Notes: a model not told the origin generated them from the sequence alone. Shown: positions 9,491 to 18,717, counted from the stretch's first letter. The stretch is DNA of 64,000 nucleotides from Aequorivita iocasae (GCF_016757735.1 NZ_CP068439.1:2878001-2942000); one strand, 5' to 3'. Numbers and translations are program-made.

Positions 9491-9545
9491 GTCACAAATA
9501 CACTAATAATAATATGCTATTTGTGCATTCGTGGCTTTTTTTTAT
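9491..9545. repeat. intergenic palindrome acting as terminator
   Basis: Left arm GTCACAAATACACTAAT (9491-9507) pairs with ATTTGTGCATTCGTGGC (9519-9535), 17 positions with three mismatches, followed by ten T residues. The wording resembles the CACGAATACACTAAT-type dispersed intergenic repeats found in many bacterial genomes. It lies between two convergent genes and should stop transcription from the left. Confidence 0.6.
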
Positions 9546-10903
9546 TTATTGATAAACACTGTTTTTCGATTCACAAACTCCCGAATACCGTGTTCGCTGA
9601 GCTCGCGTCCATAACCACTTTTTTTGATTCCACCAAAGGGCAATCGTGGGTCGCTTTTCACCAATTCATTTATAAAAACCGCGCCTTCATCAAAACGAAA
9701 AGCGAGCTTTTCGGCTTCCTCAATATTCTTGGTGAAAATGGAAACGCCCAATCCAAATTTTGAAGAATTTGAAAGCGAAATAGCTTCTTGCGCAGTTTTA
9801 AATGTTGTCACGGAAAGTGCCGGCCCAAAGGTTTCTTCATTAAATACGGCCATCTTATTAGCAACGTTTGTTAAAATAGTAGGTTCAAAATAAGCACCCT
9901 GCCGCTTTCCTCCTATCCTTATTTTAGCTCCCGCTTTTACGGATGCATTAACCTGTTTTTCCAGATCCTTTGCCAAATCCTCACGTGCTAATGTTCCAAT
10001 ATAAGTTTCCTCGTCCATAGGGTCACCACTTTTCAATTCCCGAACTTTCACAAGCATTTTTTCAACAAATTCTTCCGAAATAGATTCGTCAATCAGCAAG
10101 CGTTTTCCTGCTATACAGCTCTGCCCAGTATTTTGGAAACGGGCCTGCACACAAGTGTCTATCGTTTTGTCCATGTCGCAATCTTTCATCACGATCAGCG
10201 CATTGCTTCCGCCAAGCTCCAATACCGTTTTTTTAATATTTTTACCCGCAACCGATGCCACGGAAGAACCCGCAGGACCGCTTCCGGTAAGCGTTACTGC
10301 TTTTATTTTTTCATTTTCAATAATTCCTTCAACAGCATCACTTCCAACTAATAAAGTGGTAAAACAGTTTTTTGGAAACCCTGCCCTGTTAAATACTTTT
10401 TCAATATTTAAAGCACTTCCAAAAACATTTGAAGCGTGTTTCAAAACACCAATATTGCCTGCCATTAAAGCTGGTGCAGCAAATCTAAAAACTTGCCAAA
10501 ACGGGTAATTCCATGGCATAATTGCGAGCACGACACCAAGTGGTTCGTAGCTTACGTAGCTTTTGTGGGCATCGGTCTTTATTACTTCGTTTTGAAGTTG
10601 CTTTTCGGCATTTTCGGCATAATATTCACACACCCATGAACACTTTTCAATCTCCGCAATGGCCTGATAAATAGGCTTTCCCATTTCCAAAGTCATTGTT
10701 TCGGCATATTCCCTTTTGTTTTTTTTCAATTCAGAAGCGGCGGCCAACATCAGTTTTTTTCTTTCGGAAAAAGGTGTTTCACGCCAATTGTAAAAACGTT
10801 TGTCGGCTTTATCGATAATTTCGGAAATTTCCTTTTTTGTGTGGTTTTTATACGATTTCAATTCCTTTCCGTTATAAGGATTGATGGAAGTGGTTGTGGC
10901 CAT
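9542..10903 (-). CDS. gabD: NAD(P)-dependent succinate-semialdehyde dehydrogenase
   Basis: A 453-residue aldehyde dehydrogenase-superfamily enzyme that oxidises succinate semialdehyde to succinate, linking GABA or 2-oxoglutarate-derived semialdehyde to the TCA cycle. Active-site residues are in place: N132 in MPWNYP, general base E229 in LELGGSN and nucleophile C263 in NTGQSC. The C-terminus carries the family wording LPFGGIKKSGYGRE. The length matches the Sad/GabD-like 450-460 residue group. It has no obvious GABA transaminase next to it. Exact aldehyde preference is inferred from overall wording only. Confidence 0.85.
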   Translation of the reverse strand: MATTTSINPYNGKELKSYKNHTKKEISEIIDKADKRFYNWRETPFSERKKLMLAAASELKKNKREYAETMTLEMGKPIYQAIAEIEKCSWVCEYYAENAEKQLQNEVIKTDAHKSYVSYEPLGVVLAIMPWNYPFWQVFRFAAPALMAGNIGVLKHASNVFGSALNIEKVFNRAGFPKNCFTTLLVGSDAVEGIIENEKIKAVTLTGSGPAGSSVASVAGKNIKKTVLELGGSNALIVMKDCDMDKTIDTCVQARFQNTGQSCIAGKRLLIDESISEEFVEKMLVKVRELKSGDPMDEETYIGTLAREDLAKDLEKQVNASVKAGAKIRIGGKRQGAYFEPTILTNVANKMAVFNEETFGPALSVTTFKTAQEAISLSNSSKFGLGVSIFTKNIEEAEKLAFRFDEGAVFINELVKSDPRLPFGGIKKSGYGRELSEHGIREFVNRKTVFINK

Positions 10904-11002
10904 GGTTTTTCTTTTAAAAGTATTGAAAACATTGAGAACCCTGCATCCGATTAAGATGATTTTAACGCGTCGGTTGTTAAAAATAAACCCGTGAAACCCT
11001 CG

Positions 11003-11030
11003 TTACCTTTTAAGGATTGTGATACATTTG
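11003..11030 (+). promoter_or_regulatory. probable promoter of gcvT-glsA
   Basis: TTA (11003-11005), 17 bases, then TACATTTG (11023-11030) fits the Bacteroidota pattern except for A instead of G in the -33 box. It lies 55 bases before the gcvT start codon. I see no glycine riboswitch in the leader. Confidence 0.5.
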
Positions 11031-11085
11031 CGTAAATTGAAATTTTAATTAATTACCAAAACCAACCCGCTTTGCGGACAAGATT

Positions 11086-12168
11086 ATGAAAAACACAGCA
11101 CTTTCACACATACACGAACAATTGGGCGCTAAAATGGTGCCGTTTGCGGGTTATAACATGCCCGTTTCATACGAAGGCGTAAATGCAGAACACGAAACCG
11201 TGCGCAAAAGCGTAGGCGTTTTTGACGTTTCGCATATGGGTGAATTTTTAATTACCGGCCCCAATGCGTTACATTTAATCCAAAAAATATGTAGCAACGA
11301 CATTTCAAAAATTGTGGATGGCCAGGCCCAATACAATTGTATGCCCAACGAAACGGGCGGAATTGTTGACGATTTGATTGTTTACAAATTTGAGGACGGA
11401 AAATATTTATTGGTGGTGAACGCATCAAACATTGACAAGGATTGGGATTGGATTACAAAACAAAACACCATGGGCGCCGAAATGCGTAACCTTTCCGATG
11501 ATTATTCGCTGTTGGCCATCCAAGGGCCAAAAGCTGTTGAAGCTATGCAGTCATTGACATCTGAAGATTTGAGTGCCATAAAATTTTATCATTTTAAGGT
11601 AGCCGATTTTGCCGGAATAGCCCACGTAATCATCAGTGCAACGGGCTATACGGGCAGTGGCGGTTTTGAAATTTATTGCAAGAATTCTGAAGTGGAACAA
11701 GTTTGGAATAAAGTGATGGAAGCAGGAAAGGATTTCGGAATAAAGCCCATTGGACTGGCCGCACGCGATACGCTTAGACTTGAAATGGGTTTCTGCCTTT
11801 ACGGAAATGATATAAACGATACCACTTCGCCATTGGAAGCTGGTTTGGACTGGATTACAAAATTTACAAAAGACTTTATCAATTCTGAAAACCTAAAAAA
11901 GCAGAAAGAAGAAGGTGTCAAAAGAAAACTAATTGGTTTTGAACTGAACGAACGCGGTATCCCGCGCCACGATTACGAGATTGTTGATAAAGACGGAAAA
12001 AAAATCGGCACAGTTACCAGCGGCACGATGGCACCTTCATTAAACAAAGGCATCGGGATGGGTTATGTAACTACTGAAAATAGCGCGCCCGGTACCGAAA
12101 TTTTTATTCAAATCAGAAATAAGCCAGTTGCAGCAACAATTGTGAAAACACCATTTTATAAAGGTTAA
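11086..12168 (+). CDS. gcvT: glycine cleavage system aminomethyltransferase (T protein)
   Basis: A 360-residue cytosolic enzyme that moves the methylene group from the aminomethyl-lipoyl H protein to tetrahydrofolate and releases ammonia. Family motifs are present: FAGYNMPV near residue 21, [11 protein letters not shown] near 44, [15 protein letters not shown] near 180, [14 protein letters not shown] near 227 and the C-terminal [12 protein letters not shown]. Length is typical (about 360). The gcvP and gcvH genes are not in this window. Its stop codon overlaps the next start (TAATG), so gcvT and glutaminase are translationally coupled. Confidence 0.96.
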   Translation: MKNTALSHIHEQLGAKMVPFAGYNMPVSYEGVNAEHETVRKSVGVFDVSHMGEFLITGPNALHLIQKICSNDISKIVDGQAQYNCMPNETGGIVDDLIVYKFEDGKYLLVVNASNIDKDWDWITKQNTMGAEMRNLSDDYSLLAIQGPKAVEAMQSLTSEDLSAIKFYHFKVADFAGIAHVIISATGYTGSGGFEIYCKNSEVEQVWNKVMEAGKDFGIKPIGLAARDTLRLEMGFCLYGNDINDTTSPLEAGLDWITKFTKDFINSENLKKQKEEGVKRKLIGFELNERGIPRHDYEIVDKDGKKIGTVTSGTMAPSLNKGIGMGYVTTENSAPGTEIFIQIRNKPVAATIVKTPFYKG

Positions 12169-13082
12169 TGTTGGATTATCAAGCAATTTTAGAAGAAATA
12201 CACACATCACTCAAAAAAATTGAAAATACGGGTGAAGTTGCAAGTTATATTCCTGAATTGGCAAATATTTCAAAGAACAAACTGGGAATTCACCTACAAT
12301 TGATAACGGGTGAAAATTATTCGGTGGGCGATTCCTCGGAAAAATTTTCAATCCAAAGTATTTCAAAAGTGCTTTCACTTGCCAAAGCTTTTCAACTGGT
12401 AGGAAATGATTTGTGGGAACGGGTGGATGTAGAGTCTTCCGGTAACCCATTCAACCATCTTTCGCTTTTGGAGCTTGAGGATGGCATCCCTAGAAATCCG
12501 TTGATCAATTCGGGAGCTATCGTAATTGCTGACGTGCTGCTTTCACATTTAAAAAACCCAAAGGAAGATTTCCTCAATTTTGTTCGGGAATTGACACACG
12601 ATGATACCATCATGTATAACGAAAAAGTTGCCGAATCTGAACGCAAAACTGGCTTCAATAACTATGCGGCTGCAAATCTTTTAAAGTCGTACGGAAATTT
12701 AAACAACAAGGTTGAGGACGTTTTGGATTTTTATTTCCACCAATGTTCCATAATGATGGATTGCAGGCAACTTACCAATGCTTTTTTCGTTTTCGCTAAC
12801 AAAGGAAAGTGTTTAAAACACATACAGCACTTAACTTCCAGCCAAGTAAAAAGAATCAATGCCATTATGCTAACCTGCGGATTTTACGATGAAGCGGGAG
12901 AGTTTGCCTTTGAGGTGGGCTTGCCAGGTAAAAGTGGCGTGGGCGGTGGAATTGTTGCACTTTTACCGCATTGTTTCACCATTGCAACCTGGGCGCCTGC
13001 GCTAAATCCAAAAGGAAATTCATATTTGGGGATGCAGGCTTTGGAACAATTCACCACAAAAACTAAATTGTCCATTTTTTAA
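12168..13082 (+). CDS. glsA: glutaminase
   Basis: A 304-residue glutaminase of the beta-lactamase-like serine type that converts glutamine to glutamate and ammonia. The catalytic Ser-x-x-Lys is at S64-K67 in FSIQSISKVL. Other family blocks are NPLINSGAI near residue 110, NNYAAANLLKSYGN, CRQLTNAFFVFANKG and GLPGKSGVGGGIVA near 248-261. The length matches E. coli YbaS/YneH (about 308). The start overlaps the gcvT stop codon by one base, so both genes share one mRNA. Both release ammonia, which may explain the pairing, although this is inference. Confidence 0.95.
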   Translation: MLDYQAILEEIHTSLKKIENTGEVASYIPELANISKNKLGIHLQLITGENYSVGDSSEKFSIQSISKVLSLAKAFQLVGNDLWERVDVESSGNPFNHLSLLELEDGIPRNPLINSGAIVIADVLLSHLKNPKEDFLNFVRELTHDDTIMYNEKVAESERKTGFNNYAAANLLKSYGNLNNKVEDVLDFYFHQCSIMMDCRQLTNAFFVFANKGKCLKHIQHLTSSQVKRINAIMLTCGFYDEAGEFAFEVGLPGKSGVGGGIVALLPHCFTIATWAPALNPKGNSYLGMQALEQFTTKTKLSIF

Positions 13083-13100
13083 AGTGATGAAAAAAATTAA

Positions 13101-13958
13101 ATGAAGAAGAAAGAAGAAAGGCAACGGATTTTAATTTTGGGAGGCAGTGGCTTTATTGGCAATGCGCTGTACAAAGAACTACTCTCCTATTTTGACGTAC
13201 ACTGCACCTACTGTCAGCAACAGGGTACTTTTTCTGAAAATCAAGTTTTCCATAATTTTTGTGTGGAAGAAGATTCTATGCTGGTGCTATTGAATAAAAT
13301 TCAGCCAACGATTATTATTTCTGCTTTGAGCGGCGATTTTAACAATCTATACGAAGCTCATAAAGAAATTGTGAATTATGCGCTATTGAATAGGAGCTGT
13401 TCCGTTTTGTATATTTCTTCCGTGGAAGTTTTTGAAGGTAAATCCACACACCCATCTTATGAAAATGACCCCCCGCTCCCTACCTCTAGCTTAGGAAAGC
13501 ATACTATTTCGACAGAAAAATTATTATTGGAAAATATTCCTTCACAAACTGCAATATTGAGATTGCCGATGGTACTGGGAATTAATTCTCCAGAAATTCT
13601 TCATCTGCGTCAGTGCATTCGCCACCACGCTCCGTTTGAAGTATATCCAAACCTTGTAATATCTACTACTACTGTAAACAAAGTTTGCCAGCAAATACAT
13701 TATATAATTAACCAGTCGCTTCACGGAATTTTTCATCTAGCCAGCAATGATATGGTGCACCATGAGGATCTTTTTAGGGAAATCGCTTCAAAAATAGGAG
13801 ATAAAATGCCTATATTTAAAAGTGTTTTTAGCAGTAATGAAGATTTGTACAAAGCACTACTTCCAAAACACAACAAATTGCCAGATTCTCACCAAATCAC
13901 TGTTTCACAAGTAATCGAAGAGTGCAGTTTAAATGAAGAAATTATATCAATTAAATAA
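13101..13958 (+). CDS. RmlD-like extended SDR protein with altered active site
   Basis: A 285-residue NAD(P)-binding protein of the NAD-dependent epimerase/dehydratase or RmlD family. The cofactor motif GGSGFIG is at residues 14-20. In these enzymes a Tyr-x-x-x-Lys pair follows the SS-VYG strand; here the strand YISSVEVFEG is followed by SSLGKHTISTEKLL, so Tyr is replaced by Leu and Lys by Thr. The dehydrogenase chemistry is therefore probably lost, or the protein works as a binding or regulatory subunit. It follows glsA after 18 bases and overlaps the region upstream of the pterin dehydratase. The substrate is unknown. Confidence 0.72.
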   Translation: MKKKEERQRILILGGSGFIGNALYKELLSYFDVHCTYCQQQGTFSENQVFHNFCVEEDSMLVLLNKIQPTIIISALSGDFNNLYEAHKEIVNYALLNRSCSVLYISSVEVFEGKSTHPSYENDPPLPTSSLGKHTISTEKLLLENIPSQTAILRLPMVLGINSPEILHLRQCIRHHAPFEVYPNLVISTTTVNKVCQQIHYIINQSLHGIFHLASNDMVHHEDLFREIASKIGDKMPIFKSVFSSNEDLYKALLPKHNKLPDSHQITVSQVIEECSLNEEIISIK

Positions 13959-13965
13959 AAAAATT

Positions 13966-14247
13966 ATGAAAGCTTTATCTGAAAAGGAAATTAAAGAAAA
14001 ATTGAAGGAATTTGAAGGGTGGGATTACCACGAGGGTGCCCTGCACACTATCTTTGAATTTGAGGACTTTAAAGAGGCATTTTCGGCTATGACACGCATT
14101 GCCTTTGAAGCTGAAAAATTGCAGCATCATCCCGAATGGAGCAATGTTTACAACTCCTTGGAGATCTACCTTTCTACGCACGATGCAGACGGTGTTACAG
14201 AAAAGGACTTTGAGCTTGCAAAGATTATTGACGAACTTATTGGGTAG
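13966..14247 (+). CDS. phhB: 4a-hydroxytetrahydrobiopterin dehydratase (pterin carbinolamine dehydratase)
   Basis: A 93-residue enzyme that dehydrates 4a-hydroxy-tetrahydropterin, recycling the cofactor of aromatic amino-acid hydroxylases. The signature EKLQHHPEWSNVYNSLEIYLSTHDADGVTEKD contains the catalytic HHPEW cluster and the conserved STHDADGVT stretch, the hallmark of the family. I chose the ATG at 13966 because it gives MKALSEKEIKEKL, the usual family start, instead of the upstream in-frame ATG at 13933 that lies inside the previous gene. No phenylalanine hydroxylase is in the window; folE at 57.3 kb could supply pterin precursors. Confidence 0.93.
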   Translation: MKALSEKEIKEKLKEFEGWDYHEGALHTIFEFEDFKEAFSAMTRIAFEAEKLQHHPEWSNVYNSLEIYLSTHDADGVTEKDFELAKIIDELIG

Positions 14248-14260
14248 GTAGAAATAAAAT

Positions 14261-14289
14261 TTGTAATGCCGTTCAAATTTTTAAATTTG
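14261..14289 (+). promoter_or_regulatory. promoter of the yebC gene
   Basis: TTG (14261-14263), 18 bases, then TAAATTTG (14282-14289) is a full match to the Bacteroidota sigma-A consensus. It lies 22 bases before the ATG. Confidence 0.7.
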
Positions 14290-14310
14290 CAATCAAAATA
14301 GTTTAAAATT

Positions 14311-15033
14311 ATGGGAAGAGCTTTTGAATTCAGAAAAGCAAGAAAAATGAAGCGTTGGTCTGCAATGTCCAAGGCTTTCACACGTATTGGGAAAGATATT
14401 GTAATGGCAGTAAAAGAAGGAGGCCCCGATCCGGACGCAAATTCCAGACTTCGCGCTGTTATTCAAAATGCAAAGGCAGTAAACATGCCAAAGGATAACG
14501 TGGAACGTGCCATAAAGCGTGCAAGCGACAAAAGTTTGGGAGATTACAAAGAAGTTCTTTTTGAAGGTTACGCTCCCCACGGTATTGCAATTTTAATAGA
14601 AACTGCTACCGATAACAATACACGAACCGTTGCCAATATTCGCAGTTATTTTAATAAATGTGATGGCAGTTTGGGCACTTCGGGCTCTGTATCTTTTATG
14701 TTTGACCACACCTGTAACTTCCGTATAAACCCAGAAGGGTTGGATATTGAAGAGTTGGAGCTTGAACTAATAGATCACGGCGTGGAGGAAATTTTTGAAG
14801 ATGAGGACGGTATTATGATTTATGCGCCATTTGAAAGTTTTGGAGCCATTCAATCCTATCTTGAAGAAAATAATATTGAAATACTTTCTTCTGGTTTTGA
14901 GCGTATTCCGCAGGTTACCAAAAAATTATCCGAAGCACAGGCTGCAGATGTTGAAAAACTTCTCGAAAAAATAGAAGAAGACGATGATGTACAAAATGTG
15001 TATCATACCATGGAAGTGTCTTCTGAGGAATAA
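14311..15033 (+). CDS. yebC: YebC/PmpR-family protein (TACO1 family)
   Basis: A 240-residue protein of the YebC family, annotated as DNA-binding transcriptional regulator and also linked to translation of proline-rich stretches. The family start MGRAFEFRKARKMKRW, the PDANSRLRAVIQNAKAVNMPKDNVERAIKRA block (residues 37-68) and EGYAPHGIAILIE near 88 are diagnostic. Compared with E. coli YebC (MAGHSKWAN), the N-terminus is the Bacteroidota variant. It has its own promoter and a strong terminator, so it is monocistronic. Confidence 0.94.
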   Translation: MGRAFEFRKARKMKRWSAMSKAFTRIGKDIVMAVKEGGPDPDANSRLRAVIQNAKAVNMPKDNVERAIKRASDKSLGDYKEVLFEGYAPHGIAILIETATDNNTRTVANIRSYFNKCDGSLGTSGSVSFMFDHTCNFRINPEGLDIEELELELIDHGVEEIFEDEDGIMIYAPFESFGAIQSYLEENNIEILSSGFERIPQVTKKLSEAQAADVEKLLEKIEEDDDVQNVYHTMEVSSEE

Positions 15034-15042
15034 AAACTAATA

Positions 15043-15070
15043 AAAAAGCCACCTAAACGGTGGCTTTTTT
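15043..15070. terminator. bidirectional terminator between yebC and the lipoprotein gene
   Basis: AAAAAGCCACC pairs perfectly with GGTGGCTTTTT around a five-base loop. T and A runs on the two sides allow it to serve both convergent genes. Confidence 0.9.
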
Positions 15071-15090
15071 ATTATTCTAAAACTATAAGT

Positions 15091-16122
15091 TTATCTATCA
15101 ATATAGAATAACGAGGATGCTCCGGCAAATGGAGAACTTAAGGTAGGAACTAAATTTCCACCTGCTCCTATTTCATTAAAGAATAGAATTTTTCCGCCAT
15201 CATTAGCACGTTCTGCAATGAAAACTGTCTGACTTGGACTGTCATATTCTACCGAAACTGGATTACCTAATTCGGTCAACGCGCCAGAAACTCTTACTTG
15301 ATTTCCTGTTACGGTAAGGGTACCTCCATTTGGAATTGCATCAAATTTAGCTACAAAACCACTTATAAAGTGAAATCCTCCATCGCTTTCATTAGCTGCA
15401 TCACCAATATCTGTTAGTATTACAAAACCTCCATCTTCGGTAATTCCGTGTGTACGCGTTATACCTTCAATAGTAATCCGCTTATCAGGAGTAGCTGTAA
15501 CGTCAGTAGTATAGGTTGAAATGAAATTTTTAAGAACCGCTACATCAGCAGTTTTGTCAACTACAGTATATAGATCATTTCCAATAAGCTCAATTCCCCA
15601 AACAGCATAATTTACAGTTACCGTATTCCGAAGGGTGTAAACGGAATTATCACGTGTAAAAATAAAAAATCTGCCGTCTGGTGTATCAGGATTTCCATCC
15701 ACATCTGCGTTATCGGATACAATATAAACATTATCTTTTACAGCAATATCACGCGGACTCTCTAAAACTGAATCGCTTGAAAGAAAAAGGTTTAAGTTAC
15801 CTCCATCTTCCGTGTTTTCAATATTTGAATAGGAATTTATTACAGACTGGCTTCTGGAATTTACAATTAGTTCATCTTCTTCCTCATCATAATAAATGCC
15901 TTCATTATCACTGGAACCAGTTACGAAGGAATTAAGCAATATCCCATTAGGAGTAAAATTATATGCTACAATAGAGCTGTTGGTATTACTAGTAGTAAAA
16001 ACAGTTGCCAAAATTGGGTTCGGAGTTTCTTCACCTCCTCCGCCACCATCGTCATCATTACTACAAGATATTACAGTAAGTGCCAATGCCATAATTGGAA
16101 TTAAATATTTCATTTTTTTCAT
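15091..16122 (-). CDS. surface-type lipoprotein of unknown function, probable beta-propeller
   Basis: A 343-residue lipoprotein. The lipobox VISC puts the lipidated cysteine at residue 20 (17 if the ATG at residue 4 is used). It is followed by SNDDDGGGGGEE, an acidic sorting signal that in Bacteroidota directs lipoproteins to the cell surface, then a flexible Gly linker. The rest has repeating beta units with wording such as GIYYDEEEDELIVNSRS, SPRDIAVKDNVYIVSD and GITEDGGFVILTD, as in NHL or SMP-30 type six- or seven-bladed propellers. No catalytic motif is recognised. It is monocistronic, with about 175 AT-rich bases separating it from the acyltransferase upstream. Confidence 0.75.
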   Translation of the reverse strand: MKKMKYLIPIMALALTVISCSNDDDGGGGGEETPNPILATVFTTSNTNSSIVAYNFTPNGILLNSFVTGSSDNEGIYYDEEEDELIVNSRSQSVINSYSNIENTEDGGNLNLFLSSDSVLESPRDIAVKDNVYIVSDNADVDGNPDTPDGRFFIFTRDNSVYTLRNTVTVNYAVWGIELIGNDLYTVVDKTADVAVLKNFISTYTTDVTATPDKRITIEGITRTHGITEDGGFVILTDIGDAANESDGGFHFISGFVAKFDAIPNGGTLTVTGNQVRVSGALTELGNPVSVEYDSPSQTVFIAERANDGGKILFFNEIGAGGNLVPTLSSPFAGASSLFYIDR

Positions 16123-16297
16123 ATTTTTTTTTTAAAGTTTAAGATTGAATTGAATAAGATACTGTATCAGTGCATAAATAATACTTAGAATTTATATATG
16201 GAAATCTTTTTAGACTGCTTAACTATTTTTTAACAACAATTTACTGATTATCAACATTTTAAAATGATGGAAACTTTATGTTTTTTAACAATTTTTA

Positions 16298-16834
16298 TTA
16301 AGAAAAAGCTTTGTTTTTTCCCACAATACCTTTGTAAAAGGCCCGCAATTTTAATGTGTCTTCATCTATATTACCGCTAGGATAGAAAGGTTCTCCAATG
16401 ATTACTTTCTTTGTAAGATAATCAAAAGCCACCGTAATAATGGGTACATTTGCTGCCAAAGCTATATAATAGTACCCTGTTTTCCATACTGCTACTTTTT
16501 TCCGGGTTCCTTCAGGAGATAACGCCAGGCGAAACTCATTCTTTTTTCTGAAAATTTCTGCAATAGCCTCTACTTGGTTTTGTCCCGGGTTCCTATCTAA
16601 AGGCGCACCTCCCATCCAACGGAAATACCATCCAAAGGGCCATTTGAACAATTCTTTTTTAGCGATGTAATTTATTTCAATTTTTAAAATTCTTCTGGTA
16701 AAAGCCCCAATATAGAAGTCGTGCCAACTAGTGTGCGGCACTACAATCACTACAGATTTTTTAACTGAACGATCAAAAGAACCCTCAATTTTCCATCCCA
16801 TTAATTTTTCAAAAATGAATTTTGTCAGACCCAT
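16298..16834 (-). CDS. 1-acyl-sn-glycerol-3-phosphate acyltransferase-like (PlsC family)
   Basis: A 178-residue acyltransferase of the LPLAT/PlsC family. The catalytic HxxxxD is H34-D39 (HTSWHD), the second block is FRWMGGAPLDRN near residue 72 and the third is LSPEGTRKK near 109. It lacks the N-terminal membrane anchor of E. coli PlsC (245 residues) and belongs to the short group common in Bacteroidota. It lies only 16 bases downstream of the KdsB-KdnB fusion and is probably the last gene of that operon. The context suggests a lipid or LPS assembly role, but glycerophospholipid synthesis is just as possible. Confidence 0.85.
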   Translation of the reverse strand: MGLTKFIFEKLMGWKIEGSFDRSVKKSVVIVVPHTSWHDFYIGAFTRRILKIEINYIAKKELFKWPFGWYFRWMGGAPLDRNPGQNQVEAIAEIFRKKNEFRLALSPEGTRKKVAVWKTGYYYIALAANVPIITVAFDYLTKKVIIGEPFYPSGNIDEDTLKLRAFYKGIVGKNKAFS

Positions 16835-16850
16835 TCTAATGTCGGTATTA

Positions 16851-18680
16851 TTACATTTTTAGGTATAATTCTCTAAGTTTTTCAGGGGTGATTATAGTTT
16901 CCCAATTTCTTCCCAGAGCGTTCTCCCATAACGGAACCATTCCTAGAGCAACAGTAATCATGGTATCCATCTGTTTTTTAGAAAGATCTTTACAAATTTC
17001 TTGTGGTATTTCAACATTATGTTTTTTCACCATTTCTTTAAATAGTGCAACATCTTTTGGGTAAAACTCTTCCAGATGCTGAAAAACAACGCAGTTGCCC
17101 ACGCCATGTTTTGTACCCAAAACATAGCCAAGCCCATAGCTCATCGCATGGGCAACCCCAACCTGAGAATAGGCAATACTCATGCCGCCATGCCAAGATG
17201 CCATCATAAGTTTTGCCCTTGCTTCCTCATCAGAAAGGGAATCTCCCAAGAAAATTTCCAAACAAAGATCGTAGGCCTTTTCGCCATAACTTTGGCTGAA
17301 GGCGTTTAAAAAAGTACCATTCAGGGATTCCACACAATGGATAAAGCAATCCATACCGGTATAGAACCATTGGTTTTTAGAAACCCCCTTTGTGAGTTCA
17401 GGATCAAGGATTACTTGGTCAAATGGCGTAAAATCACTGTTAATACCCAATTTACGCACAGGGCCCGTGAGTACTGTTGTTCGTGAAACTTCGGCACCAG
17501 TTCCTGAAATCGTGGGAACGCCTACATGGTAAATTGCTTTCTGCTTTACCAAATCCCAACCTTGATAATCCGCAGCACTGCCATTATTGGTAAGCATAAT
17601 GGAAACGGCTTTTGCAAGGTCCATTACTGTTCCACCGCCAATGCCAATTATTCCTGAAGGTGCATGGGTAAATTCGGTTTGTATTTTTTTTACCAGTTCA
17701 TCTACCTGTGATGTTTTGGGCTCTTCTTCTGCTGAAATGAAAATCAATTTGTCATTAAAACGAAGGTTGATTCTATCCAAAAATTCGGTATTTTTTTCAA
17801 AAACATCGTCAACTAAAAATATAAACGGTGCCTTTTCTTTTTTATGGGAAGATAAAATTGACGTAAGTTGATCAAAACAGCCTTCCCCAAAAACGACTTT
17901 TGGTACCATTGGAAAATTCCGGAACTTATTGTTAACTGCATCGGGTTTACTTTCCTTCAGTAGTTTATTTGCCCTAATTAGGTCTTCGGGAGTGTCAATT
18001 TCAACCCCTGTAGTATTTGAAACGGTCATTTTTATATTTTTTCCGTATTCCAAATAACGTATACATTCTATTTTTTCTACCGCTTCGAGGGAACGCATTG
18101 GCAAGCGATAAAAGTCCATAATGGCTTGTTTTCTGAACGCATAAATTCCTTTATGCTTATAATATTGGATTGCCACATTTTTATCGCGGGGGTATGGAAT
18201 GGGTGAACGTGAAAAATAAAGTGCGAAATTGTCTTTATCTACAATTACTTTTACGGTGTTTGGGTCATTGATTTCTTTCCAATCATGTATTTCGGACATT
18301 AATGAAGCCAAATCAATTTTGTCTGCATCGGGTTCATTGAACACTGCCAAAACTTTTTCCAAACCTTCACGGCTAGTAAAAGGTTCATCCCCTTGAACGT
18401 TTACCACAATATCCACATCCATATGTTCTACGGCTTCGGCAATACGGTCACTTCCGCAGTCGTGCTCCTTTTGGCTCATGATTGCCCTGCCACCGTTGGC
18501 TTCGATTTCTTGAAAGATCACATCGCTATCGGTAACTACATATACATCATCAAAGAGATTGGTTGCTTTTGCAGCTTCATATGTTCTAACGATTACGGGT
18601 TTACCCGCCAAATCTTGCATTAATTTTCCAGGAAATCGAGACGCACCATATCGTGCGGGAATCATTGCTATTATTTTCAA
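16851..18680 (-). CDS. KdsB-KdnB fusion: CMP-Kdo synthetase joined to iron-containing Kdo 8-oxidase-like domain
   Basis: A 609-residue single polypeptide with two enzymes. Residues 1-245 are 3-deoxy-manno-octulosonate cytidylyltransferase (KdsB): [14 protein letters not shown] at 7-20, VNVQGDEP near 93-100, HKGIYAFR near 176-183 and [10 protein letters not shown] at 225-234. Residues about 256-609 are an iron-containing alcohol dehydrogenase: [14 protein letters not shown] near 346-359, [10 protein letters not shown], and metal ligands D444, H448, H511 and H525. The second half resembles KdnB of Shewanella (wording [13 protein letters not shown]), which oxidises Kdo at C8 before amination by KdnA to 8-amino-Kdo. 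The fusion would couple C8 oxidation with CMP activation, in the cytosol. KdnA is not in the window. Fusion and fold are seen; the 8-amino-Kdo pathway is inference. Confidence 0.88.
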   Translation of the reverse strand: MKIIAMIPARYGASRFPGKLMQDLAGKPVIVRTYEAAKATNLFDDVYVVTDSDVIFQEIEANGGRAIMSQKEHDCGSDRIAEAVEHMDVDIVVNVQGDEPFTSREGLEKVLAVFNEPDADKIDLASLMSEIHDWKEINDPNTVKVIVDKDNFALYFSRSPIPYPRDKNVAIQYYKHKGIYAFRKQAIMDFYRLPMRSLEAVEKIECIRYLEYGKNIKMTVSNTTGVEIDTPEDLIRANKLLKESKPDAVNNKFRNFPMVPKVVFGEGCFDQLTSILSSHKKEKAPFIFLVDDVFEKNTEFLDRINLRFNDKLIFISAEEEPKTSQVDELVKKIQTEFTHAPSGIIGIGGGTVMDLAKAVSIMLTNNGSAADYQGWDLVKQKAIYHVGVPTISGTGAEVSRTTVLTGPVRKLGINSDFTPFDQVILDPELTKGVSKNQWFYTGMDCFIHCVESLNGTFLNAFSQSYGEKAYDLCLEIFLGDSLSDEEARAKLMMASWHGGMSIAYSQVGVAHAMSYGLGYVLGTKHGVGNCVVFQHLEEFYPKDVALFKEMVKKHNVEIPQEICKDLSKKQMDTMITVALGMVPLWENALGRNWETIITPEKLRELYLKM

Positions 18681-18717
18681 GTCGAAGTTTTTAAAAATGA
18701 TTTCAAAAATAAGAAGT

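Noticed and set aside
10904-11085. Glycine riboswitch in front of gcvT
   Set aside because: I could not find the paired aptamer cores; only a promoter-like TACATTTG box is visible.
16851-18680. Possibility that KdsB and the alcohol dehydrogenase are two genes joined by a sequencing error
   Set aside because: The frame is continuous across a reasonable linker (about residues 245-256), both domains are complete and no start or ribosome site is evident at the junction.
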